This document shows positions 49,909 to 62,735 of a stretch of 64,000 nucleotides of DNA, in pieces. Where the stretch lies: assembly GCA_907165135.1 (NCBI GenBank), contig OU015568.1, forward strand, positions 9,990,501 to 10,054,500, written 5' to 3'. A program made the translations under genes and the position numbers. The stretch is from Oikopleura dioica (taxonomy: Eukaryota; Chordata; Appendicularia; Copelata; Oikopleuridae). Each line of letters begins with the position of its first letter. Position 1 is the first letter of the stretch. The notes beneath the pieces are model-generated. The model was given only the letters and a program-made list of their open reading frames with translations, made no database searches and had not been told where the DNA came from.

Positions 49909-52696
49909 TTCCGTAATAAATTTCTGTCATTCAATAAAACGTATCGTTTTTATCGCGTTGATTCGCAGCTCAACTAAGTCAGCTCTTAAATGCAGCAGGT
50001 GGTTTACTAGGCTTTTAATTGATCAACTACTGTCTCACAACAAGCGCATCAATGGAGCAGATGCGTCGCATGAACTTCTCAATCAAAGCAAATATAACAG
50101 TGGGCCCCAACTAACTGAGTTAGGCTGTTCCTTTTAAATTCGGAGTCGTCGGAAAATACTTGCGCTTCCTCGTCTTACCGCGCTAATTCATAATAATTTA
50201 GCCATCAATCGAGCCCATTCTGCCTCCAGTTTCCCATGATCACTTCGCCTTGTTTAGTCTTTGCTTTCTGGAACTAGAAACAAGAAAAAACACGACAAGG
50301 GCAAATAGTACTCAGGGTAAAATCTTGTGGTAACAACCTCGTCATTGTATTTGTTTTCAGACTTTTTCGATGATGATCATCAATACAGGTGTGGCTTTGT
50401 TGAACCCTCTGGTTTTTCGCTGATTTCGTAAGAAACTCGTCTTGAAAATTCCTTGATAATTTTAGCAACAGTATTTTCTTCGATTTAGGAAAAGGAGATA
50501 GGTACTCATGCCGGTACTTGGAATAGTGGGATCGTGGACTATCAAATAACAATATTGGAGGGTATTTACGTAGTGGCTCTTGTCGCGGAGATAGTAAACG
50601 TTACTTTTAGAAAATAGTTTCCAAGTGGCGACGATAGGTGCTTGAGGTGGTTGACCGCACGGTGACATCACTGACCAAGCTAAGGAAGTGATAAAACGGT
50701 CTGAGTTTCCAAAATCCAATATATAGCCCGGAAAACGCGAGATGCCTGACCATAGATGCAACCTTACGCACCGAGATAGAGCTTATCATCGTTTTCCAAC
50801 CATTTTGATTCCTTGAAGTTGGCATATGGCCATAAGGCCATGGAAAGTTCGAACTCAACAAATTCCGAATGAATTTTAATTTTGATTTTAGAAGATCTTC
50901 GAAGATAAAAATCATCTCTCAACTTGGAAGTTATACCTTTCTAACGAATTTTGTTTGACCTTCGTCGGGTTATTACATGTTCAAATCATCGTTGCATCGA
51001 GCTTGTCGCATAAAACTTTTTGGAAAATAGGAGACACGTCAATTTCTAGTCGCCCCTTATTTATGCGAGTTGACAGGACGACGTCTTATGTTATTAATTG
51101 ACCGGACGATCAGGGAGACTATCTATCACACAAAAACGTCAGATCAACAATTATTAAATTACCAACTTCTTTCTTTGAATGTTCTACTCTCAATCATTGT
51201 GATCACCTTTTTATTTCTTCCATGAACCTTGATCAATTTCCTGTCCATTACTCCAAGGCTTCCCAAGTGTTGATAAATATTGACGCTACATACCATCCCC
51301 CGTAAACAGATTTCAACAAAAAAGCTTCGTCCAAAACAATCTCCACGGCCCAAGCTCAGCCTAAACCTCCTCGCGAACAGCGTTTCTAGCGCTAGAAATT
51401 CGCGTTAAAACGCGTCCTGATCGGTTTAACGTGGAGTTCAACTATAACTAGATTCTTACTAGAAGATGAGCGTCTCAGCGGAAATATTTTGCATCGTCAT
51501 CTTGCTCTTGAGACGCTTTCTAGCCCTTTTTAGGGAAGACAATTGCCGGTACTGAATATTGAATCACCACTTAGCTCCGGTTAGAAGTGGTCCTTGCGGG
51601 TTCACGAAAATTTTTCAAAGAAAATTTAGTTTCTACAATTTTGAGGAATAAAGAATTCGAAAGTGCTGACAATTTGTCCACTTGATACCAAGGATCTCGG
51701 CAATCTAAGAAATCGTGTGTTTTGATCGAATCCGCTTCTGCGGCGTTTCTTCATGAGAATCTCGGAACTCTTAGTCTGCCTAAAGAAAATCCGCCAATTA
51801 GGAAGTGCTCCTTATCAAAAGGACTTGATAGCACACCGCGAGAATTTTGTGAACAGTTTCTCTTCTCATCAACGTGTTTCTTTGAGATATGGAAATTACC
51901 ATATCCAGCTATTCATGTACCTCTATCTCATAAATCATTAATTCAAAAAAAAACTTTCGGGCGGCGGCAGGAATCCCTAGGCTTTTCACTGTTGTCCAGG
52001 CAGTGTCAAGACCATTTATCCTCTTTCTATAGACTTATCTAGAATCGTCTATAGCTGGGGGACCCGAAAGAACCTCCAGAGTTGGTGAGACTCTTCGTCA
52101 TTTGCGGTTTTTATACGAAGACTCCCTCGAGGGAGCTACCTCCGTTAGATACCAATGCATCGTTGCATTAGTACTAGCCGTCTATCTCTTCTATCTACCT
52201 TGGTTATTCGTACTTGGTTATTCGGTTGGACAGTTTTAAAGGTCGGCGACCTGAATCTCGAGTTGCTGTCGGGAATCGAACGCCATAGTCGGACTTATCA
52301 TGAAGCGTCCAGCCACGTCTTGGTCCACCAAACCAAGACGCCCCCGAAAGCTATCCTCAATTTTCATGCTTATGAACACTAATGACGACACATCTTTGTT
52401 TTGTTTTTGCAGTAAAATGCATCTGGACGTTCATTTCTCCGTCCACAACGATGCAGTTTCGGTTTATTCAATCAATTTTATACAGTTTGTTCAAAGTTTC
52501 TTGGAACTCCGTTAATATCATACACATTTACTAGTATAGCAGGGTTGTTACTTTGTACAGCGTTGGGTTTTCTTTATAAATTTCTACAGAGCAGTGTTTA
52601 AAAGTATTTTTGAAAATTAAAATTTTTCATATCAAAATTTTTGTCTGACGAGTATTTCGTCTTCTTCTTCCTTTTGCATAGTATTGTTTTAAGTTT
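49909..52696. other. 2.8-kb intergenic stretch, no gene recognised
   Basis: Between the ends of two convergent genes, UBE3B (plus) and GAL3ST (minus). Several 60-105-codon open frames occur on both strands. None has a recognisable domain, a splice partner or coding-like composition. A patch around 51950-52340 is GC-richer, with short hairpins such as CTCCCTCGAGGGAG, and could be a degraded repeat. Confidence 0.45.
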
Positions 52697-55600
52697 TTAC
52701 AGCTTGTTCGAAGTTTGGGTGCGCAGCAGATTGAGCATTTCTTCTTGTCGCTGATTAATTTTGTTCAAATACTAAATAAGCAAGTGGTTAGTTGAATGCC
52801 TTCTAAAAATAAGCACAAAAGTTCAATTCGATCCAGAATGAGATTTTAGAAGATAATCGCGGCGAGGGGATTTATCTGTTTGAGTTTGTTTTATTTTGAG
52901 TTGGGGAAGGCTGACTTTCCCGGAAGAAATGACGAAAATATACTTTTATACTAGCATTTTGCTCCGCTGTAATATTTTAAACAAAGAATATAAGCAAGAT
53001 AATCCGCAGATTCTAAAAAGGTTGGAACATCCGGATCTTCGCAAAGCCCCGGAGAGCTCCAATCCTTCCGTTCAGTTTTCAGTACAATAACTTAAATTCT
53101 TGATGCAAGAGTAAAATGTGAGATTATCCTCTAATCATTTTTGAGCTTTTGACTTATCAAAAGTGCAAATTCCAGCTGCAATCGTAAGCAATTTTTCAAG
53201 TCAATTATTCTCCGAAAGTGCTCTTGAAAGTTAATAGTGACCGTGACTTTTCTTTGATAAAATGAAAAATTTGTATGTAATTTTGCCGCGACAATCGTCC
53301 ACGTGATGAACAGTCAGGCCATTCTCAATCTGCAAGGTGTTAAGGACATACCTGACGTTCCGAGCGGACATAATTAGAGCAGAAGTTGTCGTTTTTATCC
53401 TTCAATTTGTAGCGCTGGATCGGGACAGAGTGAAAGTAACTCGTCGTTGTTTCTTCCCTAAAAATTTCACTTAGCCAACGAGAAAATTTCCTCTTTCCGA
53501 CGAACTTTAAATATTTCTTTTTCTTGCGAAAAAATACATATTGGAAACCAAGACTCAGAGAAAACTCCTTTTTAGGGATTTTGCATCATGTTCAAATTTC
53601 TTCGGGAGCCGTAATCGCACAAATTGGAATCAGAGTTTTTTAGGGAATTGGATTAAATCCTGGAGACGTGCGAAATCGAGTTTAGAGAAAAAATTTTTGC
53701 GGCTAAAAAGAACCACACGAAAGATTTGGATTCAATTATCAATCACCCAGCTGAGAGTTGATTTATTCTTTGAAGAAGGATAGAAAAATGCTTACCTCAG
53801 ACAATCATCTGCGATTTTTTGATTTGCTTCGTTGAGCAATTTGATTTCGTTGTCCATCCTTTCGCGGCCAAAGTTCTCCACCTAGATGACGATTGTTAAT
53901 TCAAAGGTTAATTGTGAAAGTAATTATTACGGACACATCATTCACAAAGTTATATCAGGTGTAATACAATAATTGGAGGTCAACGGGTTGATTGATGATT
54001 GCGGGGCTCTAAGAAAAAGTCGAGACGGTAATTTTTCAACAAGGTTACAAGCGATTAGTAAATTGGCGAGTGTTTTTTTGTGGGCGCATCCCCTTATGTG
54101 TTCCCGCTTGTGGCTTGTTGCTATTTAGAAACATTTCAGACTTCCTAAGCCGCATCCACGAACGTGTGCTCTGACCAAAGAAAAATCGAGTGGGAGGACA
54201 AGTTTGACAACAGGAAGAACCGCGCATTCAAAATATTAAGGGTGTCGCCACCACCTTCTAATAACTTCCTAAGAGGACAAATTGCGGCCACGCGTAAGCT
54301 TTTTAGAAGCTGCTGATCGGGATTTCTGGGATTTTTTGTCTGCGAAAAAGTTGAAGAATAACATCATGTCACTGTAGGCTCCCGTTTCTCGAAGTCACAT
54401 GATCAACTCATTCCTCTTCGATTTTTATTTTGTGTTGAAACTTTTCAACTTTTCAACTTGAAAGCAACAAGCTGCATGCTGGATACAGCTTTTTTCATGC
54501 TGTTTTTTTGAGTTAGTAAACTTGAAAAACTGTAAAATCGTAAAAAGGGATTATGTTATTTGTGGTAAAATTTTATGTTAACGCGAATTTGAATTTATTT
54601 CGGTTCAGGTGATAATATTCCGATGCAAAATAAACTTGAGGATCATTCACTTATTGGCGCTTACTTTTAATTTACGAGTACACTCAGTGTGAATATGTTT
54701 CAGTAAGTGTTTGCTACATTTGTTGACTTACTTTGTTAGCGAAGGTGGTGTTGAAATGCTGGTAAAGCATCCAATCCGCCTTGTTCCAGTCGATAAGCTT
54801 CTGTTGGTACTCGTCGCTGAGCCAGTCCGCGGTGGATGATTTTGATTTCTCCAGCTTTCGCGAATTCGACTTAATGAATGTAATGTCTTCTGTCGTCCAG
54901 CAGAGCTCCTCCTTGAGCAAAATCATCGATTCATCGAAGAAGTCGGTGATTAGGACTTTTAATTCGTGTTCGACAGAATATTCGCGGTAGCAAATCACCT
55001 ACTATTTACTGGTGAAAAAATAGCTTTCTTTTCTGTATCTTTTTTTTCTAAGATTTCAAGTCTTTGCAAGAAAACTGCTGGACTTACAGTTGAACCAAAT
55101 TCTTATCACAAGTCTCCAGCTCATTTTTATTTACTCAACTTGTGTATCTCCCCTCCAGGTAGCCGAAAAATCTGTAAAATTCACCAATTTTCGAGGAACA
55201 GCTAAGCTTCAGAGCTGCTGTCCGCTCTAAGTGGCGATAACCAGCTGAAGATGAGGGGCTCATTTGAATTTTTTCGACAAATGTAAAAACACCCCAGAGC
55301 TGCTCCTCTTAGGCTTTGCTTTGAGTGGCAAAAATAGGAGCAGCTGATTGCTCTTGGAGAGACTATTTGTCATCTAGTGTTAGGTGATTTTGTTTTCGTG
55401 AGTTAAAACTGAATTTGGCTTGCTATCTTGAACTAACAGTGTCTGCCTGTAACTATCAATTTGAAAACGAATGGATGAATTAGAAGCTACGTGTCCCTCT
55501 ATGGCTGCTTTTGACATTCCAACCCGTCCAATTTCGAGTTCGAATGGAGCACGAGTTCCAAATTTATGCCGTATCCATGCTGCTCTAATAACTGCCCGTT

Positions 55601-58600
55601 ATGCATCTGATTAACCTCTGTCATTCGGAACACATTCCTAAGTCAAATATCTGATCCAACCGCTCAATCCACCGCTTGATGGTGCGCTCGTCTGTTTCGT
55701 CGTTGTCTGTTTGTGGATTTCATTGTGAAAAATTTCAAGTTTAGAATAGAAGTCGCTATTGTTGTCAATCTAAATGACAGGTCTCTTGGAAAGAAAGTTT
55801 ATGACAATCTCCAAGTGGGAGGTTGATAAACGCATTCCAAAGCGAAAATTGGAAGTTGTGGTCTTACAATTGATAAGGTTTCTATTCGTTCTAGACATGA
55901 GCAAAAACAGGATGAACCTCAAAAACGGGTAAGTCGGTCAAAAACGTAGAAATTGACTCAATTAGCGATTTTGCCTATGTTTGAGTGACCGCGCGAATTG
56001 ACCTCGAACGATGGGGCTCAGGTTCAAAACGGCATAGCAGCTGCGGCGCGTCACATTCATTTCGAAATCCTTCACGAAGCCAAAGTCCCACATCATAGCA
56101 TTCCGGGCAAAGCGCTCGTAGTGTGCCGCGTCAAAGCCGTAGTACTTACTGATCAAAGAGTTTCAAAAATGATTTGCATCGAGCAAAATGTTAATTATGA
56201 AAATTTCGAAGATTTAAATTTCTCGTTCAAAAGCGAGAACGTGAATTCACTTTCAGAGCTATTTTTGTTAAATACTTTGAGTTAAATATTTTACTAGAAA
56301 ATGTTATGCAAGAAATTTTTACTGCTTGGCGCCAGAATCGCTCAAAATCTGTTTTGGAAACATTTTTTCACGAACTCGTGTTATCCTTTTGCTGAAGAAA
56401 GATATTCAAATGCAAATTTAGTGGAAATTTAGATATCAAATTTAAATGAGATTGAAACTCTAGCTTGGCTCATCGAGGAAATTCTTCATCCTACTCTGAA
56501 TATCCCTCCCCGGAACCCTCTGAAAAGCTCTTACCTCTTCGGTGTAGTAACTCATTATCGATTCAAACAGATCGAGAGGATTTCGCACGATCGCAATATA
56601 TTTTGTATCTTTCGTTGGGGCCATCAATTTGTTGAACAGGCATAATTCTAGTTCTTTATTTTCAAATTATTCGATAAACACAAGTCTAAATAACTAACTG
56701 AAAAAAGGGAAAAAATGCAAAACTTTTTGTTAAACATAATTCCTCTTAGTAGCATTTATGTTAACTTTTCAAAAGTTTCACTTTCAAAAAAATGTGAACT
56801 CTTCCAGGAGGTACTGTCAAGTAACCTTTTTGCTCAAACGATCTCATCAAGTTTGATCTTTATATCCTTTGCCACCCGTACAGATCCCTTTAGTTTCCGT
56901 TAATTATTTCTTTTATGGGGTCATCTAAGGCTAGATTTGTTCAATGCATTGATAGTCCGTTCCTTTGGGCATCGTCTCTTTGACACCTTTTTCGTCGAAG
57001 TGAAGGTGATTGCAGAGAATGTTGTATGAACCTGATGGACTTGGCCGGACGAGATCGGAGTTGAACTTCAAGTTGTAGTTGAATACATGAGCTCCCGGCT
57101 GTTTCGGAAGCGCGAATGTCAACGAATTCGCTTCTCCGTACCTAAAGAACAATTACGAACGCGTTATGATTCTGGCAAAGTTCAATTTCGTTTCTAACAG
57201 AAAACGAAAACTGTTGTTTATGATCGCCGATTATAAAATTAATTAGAGCCGGGTTGTAATCACAAACAGTAATGACGAGTTCCATTCCGTATTGTTTTTC
57301 CGTACTCGGATATATTTGGGACACGCGGAAGTCTGCTCGCGCAGCAGATAGTTGCTCCCGGATCGGGGTATTGAGCAAGCTGGCTTGATCTTGTCTACGG
57401 GGGCATTGAATCAGGAAACACGGTGGTTGCGATTCCTTGTTTAAAAACATTGTTGATGACGAGAATGATTGTTAGAGGCTTTCTAGCGGATATTCTTATG
57501 ACATGTTGAAATTTCATGGTCAACCAAAAAATGCTCAATTTCTAAATTTTAAAATACGCGTTAAATCTACGAGGTCAAAAAGCGGCCCTCTCCGGCCCTC
57601 TGAAAAGTCCATCTTAGCTCAAATCAAAATGCGACTCAAAATTGGGAACGCAGTATAGTTTGGATACTATTTGCTTTAACAAAAGCCGACTTTGAAGGGA
57701 GACACGCGTAAGGCTCGAACGTGCTTTTCGGGGAATATTTTCTTTACACTGGAAATGGCAATATTGTTGCGCGGAGCATTTGATCCAGGAACTGCTTCTA
57801 CAGTAGTTTTTGGCTGGTTATGAAACTGCTGCCCAGGTGCTAATATAATACAGTAATCAAAAGGGCGAAAGAGGTTGGTATTGCTTGAGGAAGCAAAATC
57901 TCGGAAGCGCACAGACAAAAGCTGACCCTAAGCCGGCGTTAAAAACGACCTCAAGATGTTTAGAAAACAAGCGGAAAATGAACGTGGAAGCTGAGCCAGC
58001 TCTCGGAAGCGTTTCTAATTGTGAGAAACCGATTTTGAGAGAGAACGGCGTGATTAACTGCCTCGCGACGCTCGCTTCATAAATCTAAATCGGCGAAATC
58101 TAATGAAAATCGAGGCCACGTGAAATGAGCATCTCGAAGGAAAGAACTCGATTTAGCGCGGAAGAGCGAATTGACGAGAGATTAAAGTATGTGTTGGCGG
58201 AACACGTTCCGAGCCAGACTTAATCGTCCCATTTTCACGAAGTTTTTGTTTTTGACGCACGAAATTTCCGCTGCTTCAGCGCTTAATTTGGAACCAGTGC
58301 TGCATATACGATGATGAACATCAACTTTAACCCTCCAAAAGGGTCTCCCAAGCACTCACAGCCGGTTAAATAACGTTACTAAGTGATAACTCTTGTAATT
58401 TCCCTCTTACGCGAAAAGTATCACGCACTCTTTGTATATCTCTCCCCTTTTAGGATGCAGCTGCCGTATCAAATGCTTATCCCGCAATTTGTGAGTGGCT
58501 TCAATTTTCACGAAACCGAGAAAAATTGTGAAGCGAACACCGCAATAGTTTTATAACTAGCTCTGCGGCTTCAAAAACAATTACAGAGCTCTCGAAATTT

Positions 58601-61077
58601 CCCCCCTTCTTTTGACAAAAAGCGGCGTGTCATGTTAGGGAGAAATTAGCTATTTTGAAAGCCAGCTCATCTTCTAAAAATTGGCTTGTTGCGAAAACAG
58701 AAGATGGTACTGATCAACACATTGTGATCTTCAATTTGATCCATTCGGGGTCGTTTGATGTAATTATCTTTTCATGTTCCTCCACAAGGAAAAAGACAAT
58801 GAGATTTCTGTCTAAGCAATTTACGACCATATGGAATCAACTCTTTGTACTCTAAAATTGATAATTTATGGAAAAAAGTGTCTAATGCACAATTTAGGCT
58901 TTGAGGCTGTAGCAGGTTAAATCATGACTAGCCATGGAATATGTTTAATTGTGCATAATCGTATTTCGATAACTAAAGCTAGAATGCTACGCTGATAACA
59001 ATAACAATGATCTAATAGCTTTCGAGCTCTCTTTCTCCCTCTCTTATCAATTTGAAATTTATCTGGAAGGAATGATTCGACTATGTTAACACGTTGTTTA
59101 GCAGTGCCCCGACTTCGAAGGGTTTATTCGAGGAAGTAGTATAAAGCTTATCTGATCGAGTAATTTTTCTTGAGCTCCTTTGTCCCCCGCCGAGCGTCGC
59201 TCAGCGGGAGCTCCTTATCGCATACATGGACATTTTCGAACGTGTTTTGTAGTATTATCGCATGTCGTCAAAAGAATATTCACAAGGTTCAATCACGTTT
59301 ATTTTCGCGGGTAAGGCAGGGTGATAAACGTAAGGTAGGTTTTTCGAACAAGCTGCTTGTTACAGAACAAGTTTTATTTCTATCTAAAATTCGGCGATGA
59401 TTTATTTTAGGCAAGAAATAGCGACATCGAGTGAAATTATTTTTTTTTTCAATAAAGCTATTATTTTTTTTGAAGATTTACAAAACTCAAAAAAATTAAA
59501 TGAACTAAGTTCCCCTTGACCAAAATGGAACAAGAGTAAATGAAATTTGAGATGTCTTGGAGGAGCTGAATGCATTTTGAATATCCGCTGGAAAATCTTT
59601 GAGGATGATTCTCCACGTGCGCTCCCGTTTTTTGCGGTTTCCTTTCTTTCCTTCTGCTTCTCGGCGAGAAAGGCGGGACCAAAAAAAGTAAACTCGTTTG
59701 AAAAAATCTTTCTCTAATTCTTTATTTCTGTTACTCTTTCTTTGTTTTATGCATTGGGCAACTTGGACTTACCGTAAAAGGACATTTTGAAGAGTTGTGC
59801 TGCCGGCTTTGTGCGTCTTCAAGAAGAAAATATTCTTGTGGGCGTTGCATTGCTTTCCACTTATTTTACTTCCAATACTGAAAAAGTTTATGTTAACAAA
59901 TTTTAACTTTTGAATCTATTGCAATCAAGAATTATTTTAATCACGCCGCCGTGAATTCCAGAGAAGATGTTGGTCCCGTTTTTTCTCACGAGAAAATACC
60001 ATGATTTACTTTTCATTTTCTCCGACATTTTCTTCTTTTGCAAATTTTTTTCTTTCTCTCAAAGCAAATTCAACTTTGAAAATATAATTTTCTCCGTACC
60101 AAAGCGCGATAAAAGCCAAAATAGTTATATAAGGTAATTGTCCGCATTTTCTCATTTCCCCTCAAAATGCCGATCCGAAAAGTCTTCACATAAAAAATGG
60201 GGGTAATAAGATTTTAATGACGCTGCTCAAACTCATTTTCTTTCGGGAGAGTGATGATTAATCATTACTGACAATAAAACCTTCGTATTTATCAAAATAA
60301 TCGTTAATTTTTGTTCCGAGCATTTTCGGTACCAGAATCAGGTCAGATTTCTACAGAGAGTCTTTTACTCAAATCGACGAATTTTCGGTAACTTTTGCCG
60401 ATCACCCGCTCATCCTTCTTAACTTTCAGCAGCATGTCTAAGCGTGTGAGTCTATTAGAAATGCTGAAAATACCACCAGCCGGTAATACCTCCGTTTGTC
60501 AAAATTTCATCCCGCTGGCGCGCTCGGGCTCGAGTGGAAATCGAATTTCTTAAACAAATAAGATGATAACGCCATGGTCAATTTCCCGATTTCTGCCCGC
60601 GCTTTCTCATAATTTAAAGAGGTTACAATGTTACGTAATTATCGCTTGCTGATAAGCCCCCGCTGTGATGACATTTTGCATGGATCGCGATTCAAAATGT
60701 GAGAAAGAAGAACAATCAAATCAATTTAAACAGAGTCAAATCTAGTGAAACTAAGTTGGCTTGAAAGATTTGCCAAGTTTGTGGAAATTATTTAAACTTT
60801 GGCTGCAAGAAAAGTGTCTCATCGAACGAACAAACTTCTTAGATACTTAGAATGCGTCGTACAAGACAATTTACTGGTACGTCATATCACTCAAACACTT
60901 CAAATTCATCATTCCATTTATTAAAACCTGGCTGCTGCGCGAGACATTATGGCGGTGAAAGGCACCGTTCTCGTGAATTTCGAACACAGGGGGCTCGATG
61001 ATATACCTCTTGTAAACAGGCTCTATCCAACTCAAGAAAACGAATAAAGCAAAGTTGTCCTTTTCGAGGAGACCCAT
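52697..61077 (-). CDS. GAL3ST: Galactose-3-O-sulfotransferase family protein (GAL3ST), Golgi
   Basis: Exons: 61077-60881, 59877-59773, 57141-56987, 56647 to about 56452, 56148-56055, 54998-54732, 53881-53796, 53457-53352 and 52771-52697. The short N-terminal hydrophobic stretch FALFVFLSWIEP may be a weak signal anchor. FFLKTHKAGSTTLQN is the PAPS 5'-phosphosulfate-binding loop. The 3'-phosphate-binding segment is YIAIVRNPLDLFESIMSYY. Conserved MMWDFGF, FFDESMILLKEELCW and HFNTTFANKVENFGRERM follow. The C-terminus is a coiled NQRQEEMLNLLRTQ. These enzymes sulfate the 3-OH of galactose on glycolipids or glycans; the acceptor cannot be predicted. Introns reach 2.6 kb, unlike other genes here. 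The join 56452/56148 lacks a GT donor. The start codon touches a satellite array. Confidence 0.88.
57142..59772. other. 2.6-kb GAL3ST intron
   Basis: The largest intron in the window, between the PAPS-loop exon and the YGEANS exon. Open frames of 80-102 codons on the minus strand (57142-57450, 57676-57918) lack splice support and family resemblance. No inverted repeat or RNA gene is recognised. It is AT-rich with T/A homopolymer runs near 59430-59500. Confidence 0.5.
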
Positions 61078-62346
61078 GACTAGGTTCGTGAGGACTAGGT
61101 TCGTGTGACTAGGTTCGTGGGTGCCATGTTGGAAAAATTGGTTCGTGTGACTAGGTTCGTGAAATTTGGATTTTCATTTGTATTTTTTGTATCTCACCAT
61201 TTTGGGGCAGTAAGGGAAATGGGTTGATGACTAGGTTCGTGTGACTAGGTTCGTGAAATTTGGATTTTCATTTGTATGTTTTTGTATCTCACCATTTTGG
61301 GGCAGTAAGGGAAATGGGTTGATGACTAGGTTCGTGTGACTAGGTTCGTGAAATTTTAAAATGAAAAATTTTGGGGCAGTAAGGGAAATGGGTTGATGAC
61401 TAGGTTCGTGTGACTAGGTTCGTGAAGACTAAGTTCGTGAAGACTAGGTTCGTGTGACTAGGTTCGTGAAGACTAGGTTCGTTAAGACTAGGTTCGTGTG
61501 ACTAGGTTCGTGAAATTTGGATTTTTATATGTATTTTTGTATCTTCACCATTTTGGGGCAGTAAGGAAATGGCTTGATGACAAGGTTCGTGTGACTAGGT
61601 TCGTGAAATTTTAAATAGGAAAATTTTGGGGCAGTAAGGGGAATGGGTTGATGACTAGGTTCGCGTGACTAGGTTCGTGAAGACTAAGTTCGTGAAGACT
61701 AGGTTCGTGTGACTAGGTTCGTGTGACTAGGTTCGTGAGGACAAGGTTCGTGAAGACTAGGTTCGTGGAATTTGGATTTTTATATGTTTATTTTTTGTTT
61801 GTTAGGGTTATGCTTTAAAATTAAAAATTTTAATAAAACATTGTGAGAGCCTAGCGGCTTATACGGGGGTGGGGGATACTTATTTGGCAAATATAGTCCC
61901 ACATTTTTTCATTTTTTAAATTTCACGAATCTAGTCACACGAACCTAGTCATCAACCCGTTTCCTTTACTGCCCCAAAATTTTTCTATTTAAAATTTCAC
62001 GAACCTAGTCACACGAACCTAGTCATCAAGCCATTTCCTTACTGCCGAAAATTTTTCTATTTAAAATTTCACGAACCTAGTCACACGAACCTAGTCATCA
62101 ACCCATTTCCTTACTGCCCCAAAATTTTTCCTATTTAAAATTTCAAGAACCTAGTCACACGAGCCTAGTCATCAACCCATTTCCCTTACTGCCCCAAAAT
62201 TTTTCTATTTAAAATTTCACGAACCTAGTCACACGAACCTAGTCATCAACCCATTTCCCTTACTGCCCCAAAATATAGGCCGATTTCAATACTCTGGCAG
62301 AACCCACCACGAACCAAGTCACACGAACCTAGTCCTCACGAACCTA
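61078..62346. repeat. GTTCGTG satellite in two inverted halves
   Basis: From 61079 to about 61770 the motif GACTAGGTTCGTG recurs with 12-15 bp spacing. It also recurs in larger units of about 75-115 bp that contain TTTTGGGGCAGTAAGGGAAA and GGGTTGATGACTAGG. After a ~145-bp unrelated spacer (61771-61915) the same units run in reverse complement (CACGAACCTAGTCACACGAA...CTGCCCCAAAA) to 62346. It contains no ORF. The left edge coincides with the GAL3ST start codon. Confidence 0.93.
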
Positions 62347-62354
62347 GTCGTCAT

Positions 62355-62727
62355 CTAGGTCTAGGATTGGGGGTGACCGATGGTGATCCAAAAAAGTTGC
62401 TCGGGATGAATCACCAAAAGGTGGTGATCGGGTTTCTCGGATCACCAGAGCTTGGTGATCGAGACTCGATCCTGGTGATCCGCTGGTGATTGTTAGCAGA
62501 AAATTATTGCAGATTTGCTAGTTTTAACGCAAAAGGTCTTATTATTATATATTGGGCAAAATAAGCCTATCAATTAAGCTGATCGAAGAAATAACAGGCA
62601 CTGATTTTCACATCTGGCCTCGATCACCAACCTCTGGTGATCGGAGAACCCGATCACCATTTTTTGGTGATCCATCCTGAGCAAATTATTTTGGATCACC
62701 AACGGTCACCCCTAATCCTAGACCTAG
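62355..62727. mobile_element. Hairpin-rich MITE with 8-bp target duplication
   Basis: Terminal inverted repeats of about 110 bp begin CTAGGTCTAGGATTGGGGGT (left) and CTAGGTCTAGGATTAGGGGT (right, reverse complement). Exact direct repeats GTCGTCAT flank it at 62347-62354 and 62728-62735. Each arm carries serial GATCACCA/TGGTGATC hairpins. It is 373 bp with no ORF. The 8-bp duplication fits hAT or P-type transposition. It is inserted at the right edge of the satellite. Confidence 0.9.
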
Positions 62728-62735
62728 GTCGTCAT

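Noticed and set aside
50274-50915. Overlapping minus-strand ORFs of 92-102 aa downstream of UBE3B
   Set aside because: No domain, mutually overlapping frames and no splice signals linking them.
52260-52300. Possible tRNA B-box (GTTCGATTC on the minus strand)
   Set aside because: The flanking bases do not form a T-stem or acceptor stem and no A-box lies at the right distance.
57142-57450. 102-aa minus-strand ORF in the GAL3ST intron
   Set aside because: The PAPS-loop exon joins the YGEANS exon in phase without it, and it resembles no sulfotransferase segment.
61078-62346. Regular short repeats with spacers, CRISPR-like at a glance
   Set aside because: The host is clearly eukaryotic, spacers are themselves repeated and the array inverts; it is satellite DNA.
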